NCBI RefSeq assembly: GCF_022376445.1
Contig: NW_025955053.1
Span: 62,001-126,000 of the forward strand
Direction: 5' to 3'
DNA: 64,000 bases
Source: Fomitopsis serialis
Lineage: Eukaryota > Basidiomycota > Agaricomycetes > Polyporales > Fomitopsidaceae
Below the pieces are notes generated by a model. The model saw only the letters and a program-made list of their open reading frames with translations. It was not told where the DNA came from and ran no database searches. Each line of letters begins with the position of its first letter. Position 1 is the stretch's first letter. The position numbers and the translations under genes are program-made. This document shows positions 26,892-39,890 of this stretch, one piece after another.

Positions 26892-28280
26892 GATGGGCGC
26901 AGTGAGAGTCGGTGACGGGCAATCGTTCGCTTTTGAAGGCCAATTACACGCGGAGGAAAGCGCTATGGGGATGTGAACGCGCGACTATGGCTGGGCCGGG
27001 GTGGCAGCTCCGACTCGGGGTGGAGGCTGTTTTGAAGGCGTTAGAATAGCCCCATCTGTGCAGTGGTGTCTCAACTCGCCGATTCTCTCTTCTAGCCTGT
27101 GCGACAGCGGTTTTGAGCCGCTGGACGACGACGAGTGCGGCCGTACGTGAGTTTTGCCTCGGTTGAGCCTGAGAGTCCTGGATGCATCTGCTTCACATGG
27201 GTCAAATGGTTTATAGAATACCATGTCACTCACAGCTACCCAAACTACCTATTGGCAAACGATGTGAAGTCTTCTTGTGCGGGTGCTCAGATTCTAGAAC
27301 CCCACTTCAAATAGTCGCTTTTGTCAAGACGGCGACCTGTTGGGTGACTCGAGCCGAGGACTGTATGTGCTAAGCGCCCACAGGTCCGATCATGTACACA
27401 GTCACGTGCATCCAATTATGGCTGTAGGCAGCACTGAGCGGAACAATGAACAGAAGTTACAGGCTGGTTACAGGACATCGACTTGGAGAGCCGCTCTTCG
27501 TTCAATTGAGTGTTCAATTCGGCATACGGCCTCTTCGCAAATTCGGGAGCGCATGCGGTACCATTAAGACAGGCGAACTGCAATGTCTAAGTTACTGAGG
27601 TCAGGGTGATCTTCCGAGTCCTCGGAAGTTCCTCCGTGTATCTCCGTTCACAGATAGTTATACTGAGCCAGCCCGAGCTCTAGGAGCAAATCGGATGTCC
27701 GAGGTGAAGCTTGCGGCTCAAGCAAGGCTCAAGCTGTGCACACAAACTTCCGAGATTCTACGGACACCGGAGGTATTCAAGCGCTCGAAGTCCGGACACA
27801 CGACGTCGTCGGAAAGATTTGCAGGCTAACCTCGGGGTCAAGCTAGCGTACCGCGGCCACGATTGGGAACGGGGTTAGCCATTGAGGTTGGTGGGTAAAT
27901 AATGACGACAATCACAATCGAGCTTTCCGACGTTGTGTGCGAGTGCGACGCTCGAGTCCGGGGGAATACATCATTCATGTATGTACCTCGCGTGTCGACT
28001 GCCCTGAAAGATGTTCACAGCGTCAGACATGACCAGACAGTCCGGAAGTAAAAGGCACTCCACATAGTCCAAAATCCGCGTTCCTCAGCCTGCTTTCAGC
28101 GAGGAGATGATCGTAGACGCGAAAAGTCGGAATGAGTGAGACGCCCATGCTACGTCGTGCGCGGGGTTTGGGCGGGGTGGCGCGCAAATCGACTTCAAAA
28201 GCTCCTCCATCCCCTCCTCCTCTAGCGTACATATACCGTCCCGGCGTCGCCTACGCAGCCGGCGTATTATTCCCCTAATC
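26892..28280. other. 1.4 kb divergent intergenic region
   Basis: Upstream of ARO1 (minus) and the NADH dehydrogenase gene (plus). No gene recognised. The last 100 bp before 28281 contain CCCTCCTCCTCT-type pyrimidine tracts. Confidence 0.4.
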
Positions 28281-31200
28281 ATGCAGCTAGCTCGAGGTGC
28301 GTCTGGAGTATTATCAGCCTCAATTGTACTGAGGCCAGTCCCAGCTCGTCCTGCGGTCGGCAGAAGTCTGGTCAGGCCTCGGCCGACGGGCCTTCCGTCT
28401 CACGCCCGGCTCCAGCTACTGAGGAGACCAGCATCTACGGACTCTACGGAGTCCGTACCTATCGTACGTGCGAGAAACCCCGTCTCCGGGACTCCTTTGT
28501 CACTCATGTTGGCATCAACGACAGTCTCCGCCCAAACCACCAACTTCATCGCTCTGGAACCGCTTCCTCCAGACTGTCGGAGGCGTGACGCTCGTCACTG
28601 TCGGTTCCCTCGGGGTGTTCTACTACTACGCGCAGAAGGACAAGACGCCCGGAGAGCAGCTCCCTCATGACCCGAGCAAGAAGACGTTGGTGGTGCTGGG
28701 CAGCGGCTGGGGTGCGACGAGTCTTCTCAAGTCGCTGGACACGACCGACTACAACGTGGTACGTCTCTACATCTACATGGGAGCGAGCCTCAGTCCCGGG
28801 TTGCACGCCGGGAGTCTGGTTTTGCGAGCAGGTCACCTGTGACCGTGAACTCGCCCTTGCGAGGAAACAGTTCTCTGTGCCAGCCGAGGCTTCGATTCAG
28901 TCGATTCGCGCGAAAGCAATACTTCGTCTCAGCGCCCACTGTGTCCACACGGCTGGCCAATGCCCAGGGGTAAATCTGCTCAATGGGCTCGAGGTTGAGC
29001 GCGAGTCTCGCGTGCTGTTCGGCGTACGTCGCTTACGCGCCTCGCTTTTGTGCGAGCTGCGTCCAAGCCGCGTCAGGACTTATATCACTGCTCTGCCCAC
29101 ATTATTTGATTTGGACACTTTCGGCAAAGTGGTGTATGGCTGCCGAACAGTGGGGCTGAGCTCTGTTGCCCAACCTCAGGGGCCTGACAGTATGAAATGA
29201 ACTGTGGACGCGTGGGCATTTGGTTATGTCGTGCCAACAACACAGCAATTCGTGTTTCTCTGACAAGGCTCGGAGAATACGTGTATGTCGTGGGAGAAAA
29301 TCTGCAACTAACTTTGCTCAATGCGAGCGCCATGCGCAGGTTCTATCTCTGTTAACCTTGGGTAGTCCCGGAGTCGGACTACTAGCTGCACGTCAAATGC
29401 AGTGCTTTTGCTACGGGGTTGATTGTTCATGGTACTCGAGTTCACCTGTGCATCGCGCTCTCAGGGCTACTTCACCCAGGTTTCATCACCGCTCCACCAC
29501 TCTCGATTTTTCGGGGCCACTCTATCAGTGTTGGATTTTTCAGGCTCGCCTACTAACTCTACCCCGCGCAGATTGTCATCAGTCCGAAGAACTACTTCCT
29601 CTTCACTCCTCTCCTACCCAGTGTTGCCGTGGGGACGCTGAGCCCGCGTTCCATCCTCCAACGTGCGCAGGGCTCTCCCTCTTCTCGCGGACGACGAGTA
29701 CTGATGCACTGTTGTAGCCACTCGCTACGTCACCCGTCACAAAAAGCGCCAGGTGTCGGTGATCGAGGCGTCTGCCACAGAGGTCGACGTGCGTCATCCG
29801 TGGGTTTCTTTCTGGGACTTAATGGACTGACTAGTAATCCGAGTAGCCCATCGCGAAGACCGTCAAGTTCGCAGGTGTGTAGTGCTGCTGCATGAGGCAG
29901 CGCTGCGGACTGACGCTGTGGCCATAGACACGTCCGAAATTCAGGGTCTAGTCTCAACAACGGCGGTCAAATATGATTACCTCGTGTTCGCCGTCGGCGC
30001 TGAGGTGCAGACATTCAACATCCCCGGTGTCAAGGAGAATGCGTGCTTCATGAAGGAGCTTGAGGATGCGGAACATGTGCGTTCCTCGCGGTACTTGCCG
30101 AAAGGCTGCTGATGCTCGGGATGTAGATGCAACGCCGTTTCCTGGACTGCCTCGAGACTGCCGCCTTCCCGGGCCAGACCCCTGACGAGATCTCTCGTCT
30201 CCTGCACATGGTACGTTCGACGCATCATGGCGGCGTGTCACGGCTCACGTTCCACCTAGGTTGTTGTCGGCGGTGGCCCGACCGGTGTGGAGGTCAGCGG
30301 TGAGATCCACGACTTCCTCGAGCAGGACCTGCGTTCGTGGTACCCTGAGCTCGCGAACAACGTGCACATCACGCTCGTCGAGGCGCTGCCCTCCGTGCTG
30401 CCCATGTTCAGCAAGCAGCTGATTGACTACACCGAGTCCACGTTCAAGGAGGCCAAGATCGACATCCTCACGAAGACGATGGTGAAAGAGATCAAGGAGA
30501 AGAGTGTCGTGCTCCAGATGCCGGACAAGAGCATGGTTGAGGTGCCGTGTGGGCTCGTCGTCTGGGCTGCGGGCAACAAGCTGCGCAAGGTGACGCAGGA
30601 CCTCATGGCGAAGCTCCCGCAGGCGCAGACGAACCGCCGGGGAATCGCCGTTGACGACTACCTCCGCATGGTCGGTGTGCCCGACAAGTCGATCTTTGCG
30701 ATCGGCGACTGCACCGCGACGACGTATGCGCCGACCGCCCAGGTAGCCTCGCAGGAGGGCGCGTACCTCGCGCGCATCCTCGCGCAGGTTGCGAAGCGGG
30801 ACGCGCTGGCTGTGCGTTTGCAGGCACTCCAGGAAGCGCCTGCCGCAGAGGAGACGAAGCAGGAGGTCGCAAGCGTGCAGAAGCAGCTAGCGAAGGCGGA
30901 GAAGATGCGGCCGTTCCATTATTCACACCAGGGATCCTTGGCCTACATCGGATCGGATAAGGCTATCGCTGACCTGCCCTTCTTCAACGGCAACGTGAGT
31001 ACCGTCCGTGTCCCTGTGGTTTCAATATCTAACGTCGCTTCTTGCAGCTGGCGACTGGAGGTGTTGCGACGGTATGTCTGTTTGAGCGTGCCGATGAAAC
31101 GTTTTCTGACTAGTCCATGCACAGTACTTGTTCTGGCGCAGCGCCTACATAAGCACCCTGTTCTCCCTGCGGAATCGTGTCCTCGTGGCAAACGATTGGT

Positions 31201-31294
31201 TGAAGGTCAAGCTCTTCGGGCGGTGAGTTTTCTTGTTTTTCGTGCGGTGTGCGTGTGTACTGATGCGTTCGACAGTGACGTGAGCCGGGAGTAG
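28281..31294 (+). CDS. NDE1: Alternative (type II) NADH:ubiquinone oxidoreductase, 571 aa
   Basis: Eleven exons (28281..28463, 28525..28758, 29572..29662, 29718..29788, 29847..29874, 29928..30076, 30127..30210, 30260..30994, 31048..31071, 31125..31222, 31276..31294) join to 1716 nt. It moves electrons from NADH to ubiquinone at the inner mitochondrial membrane without pumping protons. The N-terminus is Arg/Ser-rich with no early acidic residue, as in a mitochondrial presequence. A hydrophobic segment ([20 protein letters not shown]) follows, then the FAD site [17 protein letters not shown], the NADH site [36 protein letters not shown], and a membrane-binding tail ending KVKLFGRDVSRE. A charged helix at about residues 420-460 ([19 protein letters not shown]) is typical of external-type enzymes. 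The external (NDE) assignment is by this layout. The second intron is 813 nt, unusual here. No frameshift. Confidence 0.93.
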
Positions 31295-32921
31295 AGAAAA
31301 ACTCAGGATTCGCCTGAGTAGGTGGCACGGACACGCACGCTAGGACGAGCATGACATAGAGGTATTTACGATCCGTTTAGTGACCTAGACTGTTAGTTAC
31401 TGGCTACTACATATCTCCTTGGATGGATGCGATATTGTGACGCTTTCCTACAGCTCTACAGCAAATCCGGTACAATCGACAATCCAGAGCACAGAAACAA
31501 CGCCGTATCCGCTTGGCGTGCAAGCCCGGTGTCTGCGGCACTTAGTGCGGCTGTTCAAGATGGCCGCCCTTGTTTTAGTCTGGACTAGCATGGGTAGCAA
31601 TCAAGTGCTGGTTTGGAGACATCGCCGCGTCACGTCGGTCGTCTGGGTGCAAATTTGATGATTTGATCAAGTCGAATGGGAGTGTGATCTATCCGGCGCA
31701 GCGAGCTGCGCAAGGAGAAAATGCAGATGCGCCGCTCAGCATCGGTATCCTCTGCAGGGTCCTACTCCTATACGGGCGCAATTGGGCGCAGAGTCAAGGG
31801 CGGGGCCCAATGGCAATACGTGCAGAGCTCATACCTCAGGCCTGCCTCAGGCGCTGTCAGGTCCGTTTGTTCCATTTCGAACGAAAGTCCAGACAAGCGC
31901 CGGTTAACGAGCACACGTACCGCAGCGGCTTTAGTTCGATGCAAGGGCAGTAAGTTCGGTCTTTCGGCTGCTCCTTATGTCAATACCTGGAGGGTTCTTT
32001 TGCCCAGGGCTATGTCCGACTAGCTGCGGAACGTTATCCACCCACTTGTCCGTCGTAGCGGGAAACGTGATAGGCCGCTATCAAACTCGGAGGACGGTGG
32101 AATGGCGAGAAGCTCTGGCACCATGCCGGGGTGGAAGACGCAGGCTGCCCAAGATTGCGTCGGGAGGCTACGACTGTCTATGTGGATCGAGCGTGGCGGA
32201 AGAATATGCGAGTCCTTCGAAAGCAGTTGGCAAGTTCCTTCTGTCATATTTAGGCTTGGAACGGCGACGGCCGGACAGTTGACTCGATGTTGATGGCCCC
32301 TTAGCTCCAGGTTTAGACCTCATCATCCCACAAGTCTCTGCATGTGGTTCACGTTCGTGGAGGCTCGCGCACTCCGACGCAGTTGATCGGAGCCCTGGCA
32401 TTGCTGAATGACTGCTGGGAGTGCCGCCTCGAAAGAAAAACAGTAATTTCCGTGCAAGTCTTGTGCGGCGCGTTCGACGTAAGCAAATTGTCCTCTCCCA
32501 CACTGCCGGTTTTTTCAGTGGACTCATCTGTATTTGCAGCTCGTGAAGTGCCGGAACTATTCGCCTTGGTCACATCCGCAGCTGTTAGGACCTGCCGCTC
32601 TCAGTAAACCCTCACTACGCTGGAAATGGCAGACGACACAGCTATTGGCGTCCAAGCATCTGCGTCCCGGGGCCTGAGGTAAACACCGTGGGTACATTGC
32701 GAAACCTGGCAGGCAAATACGCGAAATTAGTCCCGAGTCCGCACTCTTTGTAGGTAGTCCGCAGCAAAGTGCGGCAGGCCCTCAGACTGACATTATCACC
32801 TGCGCCTGTGTTATATAGACTATGGGAGCACGCTCGTCACTTCAGCTTCCCTTCCTCTACGGCTTATCCTTTTCTCTTCTCTTTCCGAGTCATCTAGCGC
32901 CAACCAACCCCCTTGCCAGTA
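31295..32921. other. 1.6 kb intergenic upstream of FRE copy 2
   Basis: No coding support. Contains CCTCAGGCCTGCCTCAGGC near 31848 and other AGGCCT-rich fragments. The FRE copy 2 core promoter is at the right end; a TGATAAT (GATA-type) site reads on the minus strand near 32790. Confidence 0.4.
32812..32818 (+). promoter_or_regulatory. TATA box of FRE copy 2
   Basis: TATATAG lies 110 bp before the ATG at 32922, followed by a C/T-rich leader. FRE copy 3 has a TATA box at nearly the same distance. Confidence 0.6.
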
Positions 32922-35259
32922 ATGGACTCTCCGAGTCGGGGCGGTGCCTCCTCGCCTTCTTCACCTTCATCCCCCTCCTTGTCCTCTGCCGCTTCGTCCG
33001 CCCCGTCCGCCTCCTCTTCAGCCTCCTCTTCATCCGCATCGTCCTCTCACAGTTCCGGCGGCAGCGACAGCTCGGATATCGTTGTGGTCTACGCAGACGT
33101 TCTTTTATTGTGCTTCCTGGGCCTGCTCGTGCTGCTCGCCCTTCCAAGGGCGATTTCGCGGCTTTCACGTGCCTCTGAGTGGGCTCGAGGTCTCTTCTTC
33201 TACAGGGTGAATGTCTCGGACAACTTCGGTTCGCAGAAGAGCCAGGGGCTTCCTGCGACTGACCGAACTGGACAGACCAAGTACGAGAACGCGGAAGCCA
33301 GCATTCAGGCCGTAGATTCGCGCGGGACAGCCGGGTCATATCTCGGTGGGAAATTTGCAGGATCGACATTGCGTCTCATCGCGCCCGGCACCCGGGAGTC
33401 ACGGCCGCCTAAGCACACGCCCACCTGGTCTACGAGGTTTCCTGGCATTGCCTGGGTCCTGGGCATGCAGGTTCTTCCTGGCTACCCCATCGGCACGCTT
33501 TTCCTTATGTTGTGTTGGGTTGGGGTCATGCTATACGCCGGGCTGCTTGATAGCAACCCATTCTCCAATCCTGGCAGGGCTGGGATCCTCGTCGTCAGCC
33601 AGCTTCCTCTCGTTTTTGTCTTGGGGACGAAGAACAACGTCGTCGGCACATTGATTGGGCAGGGTTACGAGAGGGTGAGCCTGATTCATTGATCAACCAG
33701 CAATCCGCTCTACTAATAACGGGATAGCTCAATTATTTGCATCGCTTTGTCGGTCGTTTCCTCATATTTGCAATCAATGTTCATGCTATCGGACTCAGTA
33801 CGTGTGTTGTCCTATAAACTACCTGCATCATCTAAAGTGCGTCCGCTAGTGTACGAGTTCACGAGCACCAGCGCCTGGTCCACGGTCATCAAGATAGCTC
33901 ACATTCAGTGGGGCCTCGTTGGCCTTGTGTGCATGGACCTTCTCTTCTTGCTGTCTGTCAGTACTTTTCGACAGATGTTCTACCACGTCTTCTACGCCTC
34001 CCATGTTGTCTGCGCTATCATCCTATTAATAGCGGTGAGGCTCTGAATGATCTCCATTTGCGGCTTACTCATCCTTCATGCATAGACGTGCTTCCACAAT
34101 CCTACAGCGCAACCGTACATATTCTCCGCCGTCGCCGTCTACGCTCTCGACCGTCTGCTGCGCATTCTGAAGTCTCGCATCACCTCTGCGCATCTCCACC
34201 CCGTCCCTGAACTCAGCATGGTGCGCGTGCAGGTGCACGCTGTGAATGGCGGCTGGCGGGCGGGTCAGCACGTACGCATCAAGGTGCTCTCAATGGGAAT
34301 GGGTATTTACGGTTGGATGGAGCCTCACCCTTTCACCATTGCATCGGTCGCTGAGGTGAGTACAATTGCACGATATCGAGTTGACAGATCGGATGCTGAG
34401 GCTCTCGACAGAACGCCAACGGACAGGGCTTGACACTCATGTGCAAGAAGGCTGGTGATTGGACCGGGAAGTTATACTCACTTGCGCAAGGCAGCAAGGA
34501 CAGCGAGTCTCAGATGGGGAAGGACGTAACCGTTTTGGTCGATGGCCCATACGGTCCGTTTCTCTCTACTCTTCTCGCGCGTGATTACTCATGTCCGTCT
34601 TTTAGGTGGGCCCGGAAACACCATTGTGACAAGCTACTCGGGCGCCATGCTCGTCACTGGAGGTAGCGGATTGACTTACGCTCTGTCTTTGGTCGAGGAA
34701 TTTCTGCAGAAAGGCATGCAAGGCACGAGCTCCGTCCTGGTCGCTGAATTTATATGGAGCGTGCCGAGTCCGTGTGAGTGCACCATCCAGACATGAAGAA
34801 CCAATTGATTGAAGATTTGGCTAGCGCACCTCTTCCCCATGATACCCATATTCACTCAACTGCTGGACCAGGCTGCGCTAGCTAATCTGTCTCTCCGCAT
34901 ATCAGTCTTTTATACCCGTGCAGTGGCGGAGGACGCTTTACAGGGACTAGATATGCTTCCCCCAGGTCTCTCACTTGCACCTGGTCGTCCACGCCTTGAA
35001 AAGACGCTAGGAAGTGTCGTCGAAAGGACATGCGAGGCGTACACTAGCAGTGACGGTAACGGGTGGCCAACTGGTGTATTCGTTGGTGCCTGCGGGCCAC
35101 CGGCTCTTACGGAGGAAGCAGGGAATACCGTTCGGAACTTCAACAGGGACAGGTTCCACGCCGTAGGCGGCATCGAAGTGCAGGAAGAGTGAGTCTCACT
35201 TTCGTCGTCGTCAGTTCGCGAATTCTCACTCTATTTCTTCCAGGAACTTCTCCTGGTAA
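32922..35259 (+). CDS. Ferric reductase transmembrane component, copy 2 (655 aa)
   Basis: Exons: 32922..33674, 33728..33797, 33850..34034, 34086..34355, 34412..34553, 34606..34773, 34825..35188 and 35244..35259, all in phase. The N-terminus is a long Ser-rich stretch of about 45 residues, presumably extracellular, before the first membrane segment (VVVYADVLLLCFLGLLVLLA). Heme pairs are HRFVGRFLIFAINVH and HVVCAIILLIATCFH (both H-x13-H). FAD motif HPFTIAS, GPYG, NADPH motif GGSGLTYALS and ACGPPAL follow. The last exon is 16 nt and encodes ENFSW. The acceptors at 33850 and 34825 were chosen by matching copy 3; an acceptor nine bases upstream of 33850 is also possible. It converges on copy 3, with only 365 bp between stop codons. 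Confidence 0.93.
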
Positions 35260-35624
35260 ACCGTTCCGGTCTAGAGGCATACACCAGCGATTGCGCATGA
35301 AACATGCGATTGTAGAGGTTTCATCGACATTTTGTGGTTATCCGGACATTCATATGTAGATTGCGTGTTCCACTGATGCTGCTGAACAGCGCGGACATAA
35401 TGTATCAAGTTGGTTGACCGCATTGCCGTCTGTATATTTGCTTGTTGACCATGTTGCGCGTCCATCTATATATTGGTGGTGGTACATGAGGTTCAAGCTA
35501 ATAATATCACAGCATGCAAAGTACGAATGTTGATAATCATGTCCGAAATTCCATCTAAGGCCCCCCAGTTCTTTAAGCGAGCTCCGGACAGCAGGCCGCC
35601 GTAATTCACCATGGTCTGAGTTCT
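35260..35624. other. Shared 3' region of convergent FRE copies 2 and 3
   Basis: 365 bp between two stop codons on opposite strands. Both transcripts must terminate here. AT-rich with ATATATTGG and AATAATATC segments that could serve as polyadenylation signals; no gene. Confidence 0.5.
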
Positions 35625-37796
35625 TCACCAAGAGAAATTCCTAGTCACAGCAGTTGATCAGACCCAGATAGAGACATCGTGACCGAAGATGACATACTCC
35701 TCTTGCAATTCCACGCCACCGACCGCTTTGAACTTCTGTCGATCGAAAGTCCTGACAGCTTCCCCCGCATGCTCAGTGAGTGCGGCCGGCCCACACGCCC
35801 CAACGAGGACACCTGATGGGCTTTGCTGCGATTCGGTGCACAGTTCGGACGTCCGATCGACGACGCCCTGCAGCAGTCGTTCAAGAGGCGGTCGACCTGG
35901 AGAGAGATCGAGACCAGGAGGCAGCACTTGCAGTGACTGCATCAGGTCGTCGGCTTGCGCGCGTGTGTAGTAGACGGATATCTGGAGGGAAACTCCGGAC
36001 GCCCGAGCATACTCAAGCAATCGACTGAACAGGGGGACCATTGGGACGAGCGATGCTAGTCCCACGGGGAACGATGAGCGATAGCTTTGTTATCGATAAA
36101 GACACTCACAAGGATTTCGAACGCTCCACACGAGCTCGACCATGCGGGCTCTACTGGACCCAACCGCCCGCATCTGGAGCAATTCCTCGACTGTAGAGAG
36201 TGCGTATGTAATGCCGCTGCCACCCGCTACGAGCATCACGCCGGAGAAGCTAGTAATGACGGTGTTCCCTGGGCCGCCTGCAACCCATCGTGAGCTGCAC
36301 GGCATGGGCCGTATGTAGCATGTGTACGTACCGTACGGCCCATCTATCAGGACTGTGACGCTCCTGCCCGTTGCTGCTTCCCCGTCCTTCCCTCGCTGTG
36401 CCAAGGAGTATAGCTTCCCAGTCCAATCTCCAGCCTTTTTGCACATTAAGACGAGGCCGTCCCCGTTCGGACCCTGATAGGAATGGTTCAGAACACTTAT
36501 CGGCGCATGCAGGAGAAGAATGACTTGTTACCTCACAGACACTAGCGATAGTGAAAGGGTGAGGTTCCGTCCAGCCCAAGATACCCATTCCCAATGACAA
36601 CACTTTCAGCCGGAGATGTTGTCCGGCGAGCCAGCCGCTATTGATATGAGGAATATCCACGCGTACCATACCGAGCTCGGGTATAGCGCGTAGAGACGCA
36701 GTCGCCACACGTGTCTTGACGATGCGTAGAATGCGGTCCAATCCGTAAATGCCCACGGCGGCCAATACGTACGGTCGGGCCTTGGGGTGGTGCATGCATG
36801 CCTAAAGCCACTATTAAACCATCTACGAGATGCGAACGAATGAACACTTACAGCTGCCATCATGAGAACCGCAGCAACGACATGGGTGACGTAGAAGACG
36901 TGGTAAAACATCTCGCGGAAAGTGCTGATGGAAAAGAGGAAGAGGACGTCCATGCAGATCAGCGCGACCAATCCCCATGTGAGATGCGGGACTGTGACTA
37001 CCACCGACCAGCGGCCAGTGCTCACGAACTCGTACACTGTGTATGCAGGTGAGACAAGGTTCATAATTTAGCAAAGTCTACTTACACAAGCCGATAGCAT
37101 GAGTGTTTATCGCCAGGATAACGATGCGTCCGACGGCGCGATGGAGATAATTGAGCTACGACGGAGTGTGGTGAGCATCATACTGTGTGAGGTCGCGAAC
37201 ACACTCACCCTTTCGTATCCTTGGCCCACAAGTGCTCCAATGATATTGTTCTTCGTACCCAGGGCAATAACAAGGGGTACTTGGCTGACAGTCACCAGGC
37301 CAGCCCTACCAGCATTCGTAAAAGGGTTACTATGGAATAGCCCGGCGTAGAGTACCACGCCGATATAAGCGTAGATCAACAGCAGTCGGCCGATTGAGTA
37401 TCCTGGCCTGATCTGCATGCTCAACAGCCAGCTAAGGCCCGGAAAAGCAGACGACCACGAAGACATATGCCTCGGAAGCTCGCCCGTAGACGGCTCCCCG
37501 GTATTCAGAGTCGACGGATTTGCATCCATCGCCCTGACGCTGACATTGCTCTTTTCCGATTTGCCGTCCTCGGGAGAACCTGCACCAGAAGAAGTGGCAC
37601 TGCGCTGAGTCGACGTCGAGTAGAAGAGAAGCCCTTTGTGCCATTCGGAGAGGCGCATGAAGCGCACCACCGCTCGCGGGAGGGCGAAGAGTGTGAATAC
37701 ACCTAGGACAGAAAGGAGTAGGACGTCGACATGGAGAACCAAGGAGTCCGTCGGGTTATGACTCTCCGCAGGATGGCCTTGAGGTGGAGAGCTCAT
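35625..37796 (-). CDS. Ferric reductase transmembrane component, copy 3 (598 aa)
   Basis: Exons run 37796..37209, 37155..37086, 37036..36852, 36801..36532, 36473..36332, 36277..36110, 36055..35698 and 35640..35625. Five internal exons (70, 185, 270, 142 and 168 nt) have exactly the same length as in copy 2. The protein lacks the long Ser-rich leader of copy 2. Heme pairs are HRAVGRIVILAINTH and HVVAAVLMMAAACMH. FAD motif HPFTIAS, GPYG, NADPH motif GGSGITYALS and ACGPAAL are present. The penultimate exon could read through to a stop at 35658, but a CTAG acceptor before 35640 restores the ENFSW end found in copy 2. Head region faces away from copy 2; the two genes are tail to tail. Confidence 0.93.
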
Positions 37797-37914
37797 GGTG
37801 GGTGATGAACCAAGGCGAAAGTCGGAGCCGCTCGATGCTCAAATGCGAAACGGTGGTCGACGGCGAGTTGTGGGAGTAGGGGGGACCCGGTCAACTGAGC
37901 TCCGGGAACGGACA

Positions 37915-37921
37915 TTATATA
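37915..37921 (-). promoter_or_regulatory. TATA box of FRE copy 3
   Basis: TATATAA on the minus strand, about 120 bp upstream of the ATG at 37796. Confidence 0.6.
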
Positions 37922-39406
37922 TGACCGTTCAGACCTGTGAGTAACAGCTTGAGATATTCAATTCCGGCCATGCGGAGAGACGCACGACTCGAGGTAAGAT
38001 CGCGTAGGTCCGCACCGCCTAGATCGAACTCACCATGTTGCTTGAGAGTTCCCGATGCGCGTCTGGGGAAGTGTCATCTCTGAGAAATACTCCTAATTAG
38101 GTTTAGTCCGGGGGTGCCAAGACTAAGCAGTGAAATACAAAGTGAGCAGATGAGACCGCACAGTCAGGAATAGAACGCGCAGCTTCGTCCTCAAACCCGT
38201 CATGACAGCCGGGCCATGGAGGAACCAAGCAATACCCGTACTGCGGGAGCAATCCTGCAGTGCAATCGCTCAGACATCTCAAAATTCAATTCGGGAGAGA
38301 CTTACGCAAAACTAGCACAGCGAGGTCGTGGAATCCACACTGCGCAGTTGTTGACAACGCCTCTCGGGAGTGTTAGCTGCGGGAGGCTGTGGCGCAACCG
38401 TTCCTACCACTTGAAGATCCCCGATCTTCTGCTATCAAATCGCCTCCACATGCCTGCACATGCCTGCACAGAGTGCGGGTAAATGACTTCCACTTTAAGT
38501 TCTCGACGCCGGCGTGGATTCTCCCAACTGAGACAAGATAGATACTGGAGAAGCAGTGAGCAATGCGGAATGTAGGTTATCAGCACTTCGCACAACACTT
38601 GCATGTGCTAACGGTACCAAGCCTACTCCGAGTGTTGCAGCAAACAACCAGGAATGAACAATGCCAGTCGTGCATCTGGCTCGATAGGATTGCGTACTCA
38701 AAGACGTGCGACGCACGCGACCGATAAACACTTTTTGCAGCCTTTCCTGTCCGAATCTTCCGTAAGTACCAGCCTCGCGTGTACAAAACGAGTTCACCAT
38801 CATGCCTCATGTCTCGGGAGACCTTAGTTTGCGATGAGATCTGGATGAGACCGCTGACGGTACAGCATCCACATATTCAAAGTGATTGCGATTGTTCTTT
38901 CGATCAAAGCAAACTATCTACCTGATTGGTAACCGGTGAGTAGTCGTGGTGAGCGCCATTGCAGTGATATCTGAGTGATATTGCGATGATGGGGCGTAAG
39001 TACGGTTGCTGGATAGTCTGAGGCCGGGCTATGGAGCTGAAGGCCTGACTCAGACAATAGATCCAAGTCATGATTTCATGTCAAGTGAATCTCACCTGTG
39101 CAATCGCACAGGTAGGCGTCCACGAAAGCAAGGCATAATCGTCGGTGTCGCAGCGCATACCAAAACGGCGACACTTATCATGCTCTGTAGTATTTACACA
39201 AGATTCAGAAAGTGGACTCACCCATCTGCTCATCTCGTAGGACGACACGCGAGACGGTATACCACGGTACCTGATAGAATGCTCAACTTCAAAGGAGAGC
39301 CCGACTCGCGCACGGAATATTTCTGCGAAAGCGAAATCATGTCAGCCCGTGTCAGCCTGTGTCGAGCGAGCGGCACTAGCAGAGTTTGCAACAGTCTTCG
39401 TTGCAC

Positions 39407-39890
39407 ACCATAAGTGCTAAGCTTGTAATTGAACGTTTGAACGGTGGCACTTACCATATTCGTCGTAAGTAACTTTTTTGCCTGTCGTAGGATGCGAGGT
39501 TTGTGGTCACCCATAGCCGGGGCCCGGGTCAACCACACCCATCATACTACTGATACGACCCTCTCCTAAGATCAGGTTAGAGTTATACTTACATCCAGTA
39601 TAGAGAGGTGCTAGAGGGACGAGGCTGGTGAGAGATGGAGAGGTTCGTGATAGTTCGTGAAGACCTCAACTTATTACTGCGCCACCGCCACGTCTACGCA
39701 AGGCCGCGGTCCGTCGGTCCGAGAGGGCCGCCCTCCACTCAGTCTCCACTGTGGACGGAAGCGGAAGCGCCCGCGTCCAAAAGCGGAACAGCTCTCGAAC
39801 ATCACACCAGACTCGGCCAAGTCTTCACAGATTATTGTCATGTTGTATGGGGTGAGTATCTAATGTGCGCAAGCTTACCATAAGTGCTAA
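39407..39890. repeat. 14-bp direct repeat pair, 470 bp apart
   Basis: Identical ACCATAAGTGCTAA at 39407..39420 and 39877..39890. No open reading frame or terminal inverted repeat between them marks a transposon. It could be footprint of one or chance. Confidence 0.4.

Noticed and set aside
32944..33210. Pro/Leu-rich frame across the start of FRE copy 2
   Set aside because: Shadow of the Ser-rich leader of FRE copy 2 in another frame.
35658..35698. Alternative read-through C-terminus for FRE copy 3
   Set aside because: The splice to 35640 restores the same ENFSW end as copy 2, with perfect GTATGT and CTAG signals.
39407..39890. Transposon bounded by the 14-bp direct repeats
   Set aside because: No terminal inverted repeats, transposase or reverse transcriptase motif between the copies.
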